From: an uncultured Butyrivibrio sp.
Lineage (GTDB): Bacteria; Bacillota; Clostridia; Lachnospirales; Lachnospiraceae
DNA: 51,526 nucleotides
NCBI GenBank assembly: GCA_947168935.1
Contig: CAMVNV010000008.1
Location: forward strand, 1-51,526
Direction: 5' to 3'
A program made the position numbers and the translations under genes. The notes under the pieces are model-generated. The model did not search any database, had not been told where the DNA came from, and saw only the letters and a list, made by a program, of their open reading frames with translations. Below, in pieces: positions 50,914-51,526 of the stretch (position 1 is the stretch's first letter; each line of letters opens with the position of its first letter).

Positions 50914-51526
50914 TCAGTATGAAATCTTTGAAATATACAGATTCGCAACATTCTTCCAGCTTGAAAGATTCTTGTTATAAAATTCTGAAACCTGCCCTGC
51001 ACTATCTGGAGGAAGGGTCGTGCCACACTCTACAGTGCAGCCTGGGATGCCGCAAAAAATCTGAGCAAAATCAGCAAAAGAACCATTAGGCTCTGTATCT
51101 TCAAAATCCACTACAACCTGATAGCCTGTGGAGTTGTGGACTGTATTAGCAATAAGATTTGATACCGCATATACTTCAGGGCTGCAGGTTGGGGCATAAT
51201 AATATATAATGTTGCCCCTCATATGATAGGCAATATAACAGTCATAATCATTTTTCAAAAGGAGATCTTCAAGTATTACTGGTTCTACTTCTGATGAGGG
51301 TGTTATCCCTTCATAAAATGCATAGGAATTAGTTGGATTCCTGGTTTCAGCAAGGCCCCATCCTATGGGAAAATTCCTGTTGATATCAACACCATTAGCA
51401 TTGGATTTCCAGATATCACAGTTACCAATGCAGTTGATCAAAGCCTGATAGTTTATGTCCGTTGTAGCCATCGCTCCGCTTTGAGCTATAGCTACTCCGT
51501 TAGGATTAGCCATGGGTACTATGGTA
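50914..51526 (-). CDS. M14 zinc carboxypeptidase, 5' end cut by window edge
   Basis: This is the C-terminal 204 residues of an M14 metallocarboxypeptidase, entering the window in frame from its right edge (TIVPMANPNGV, the usual M14 segment). The substrate-binding NR pair is in VDINRNFPIGWG, and the third zinc ligand His in IAYHMRG. The catalytic Glu is in CTVECGT near the end. The first two zinc ligands (HxxE) lie outside. Related clostridial proteins cleave peptidoglycan stem peptides or act as secreted peptidases; which applies cannot be decided without the N-terminus. The ATG at 51513 is internal to the domain and should not be used as start. Confidence 0.9.
   Translation of the reverse strand, partial: TIVPMANPNGVAIAQSGAMATTDINYQALINCIGNCDIWKSNANGVDINRNFPIGWGLAETRNPTNSYAFYEGITPSSEVEPVILEDLLLKNDYDCYIAYHMRGNIIYYYAPTCSPEVYAVSNLIANTVHNSTGYQVVVDFEDTEPNGSFADFAQIFCGIPGCTVECGTTLPPDSAGQVSEFYNKNLSSWKNVANLYISKISY

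Noticed and set aside
51511..51513. ATG at 51513 as the start of the M14 gene
   Set aside because: The conserved family segment TIVPMANPNGV begins upstream of it, so the gene continues beyond the window.
1..51526. CRISPR array, transposase or prophage genes
   Set aside because: No regularly spaced repeats, IS ends or phage genes are seen; the only tandem array is the 18-bp repeat within the SH3b gene.

Overview
The window reads as chromosomal core DNA of an anaerobic, low-to-moderate GC Firmicute of the Lachnospiraceae (Butyrivibrio/Pseudobutyrivibrio-like). This is an inference from the clostridial-type single-chain PurL, the type-2 PyrF, a ClpC/RadA neighbourhood, GSI glutamine synthetase paired with an ANTAR protein, MalEFG plus a GH13 lipoprotein, and Gram-positive Shine-Dalgarno sites. 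Most genes lie on the minus strand. I see no insertion sequence, prophage, rRNA or CRISPR array.

Layout. 1-7505: pyrimidine/arginine and purine synthesis (carB, cut by the window edge; carA; purL). 7569-10632: a TetR regulator, an unknown 152-aa protein behind a LexA-box-like site, a VanZ-family membrane protein and a HAD hydrolase. 10657-17608: a maltodextrin locus (lipoprotein alpha-amylase, MalG, MalF, MalE and a divergent LacI regulator) with a strikingly symmetrical promoter/operator region. 17710-22929: tRNA-Trp, radA, a small conserved protein, clpC with a basic AT-hook-like tail, and a GntR/YtrA-like repressor with its own operator. 22930-24804: a hairpin-rich spacer and a membrane SH3b protein with an acidic, tyrosine-rich cytoplasmic tail. 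24850-31023: purD, purN, purM, purE, two small membrane proteins (one of 50 aa), pyrE and pyrF.

31188-36948: glnA with a downstream ANTAR gene and a terminator-like leader, then cysK-metN-metI-metQ, a sulfur amino-acid unit. 37233-42272: a YgjP-type metallopeptidase, a ROK repressor, an MgtC-family protein and an HD-GYP c-di-GMP phosphodiesterase with two extracellular solute-binding modules. 42477-46507: an apparent five-gene unit tcdA, rhodanese-TtcA fusion, Y-family polymerase, YolD-like protein, 77-aa protein. 46792-48040: an ECF transporter S component with a UPF0340 protein. 48091-51526: a SulP transporter, a structured GC-rich spacer, an HD hydrolase and a cut M14 carboxypeptidase.

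Functionally the window joins nucleotide synthesis with its nitrogen supply (CarAB, PurL, GlnA all handle glutamine), starch-oligosaccharide uptake, sulfur amino acids, proteostasis/DNA repair and tRNA modification. The most interesting signals are regulatory: the face-to-face mal promoters with a perfect operator, the glnA leader terminator next to an ANTAR gene whose receiver lacks its phospho-acceptor, and the GntR-ClpC pair.
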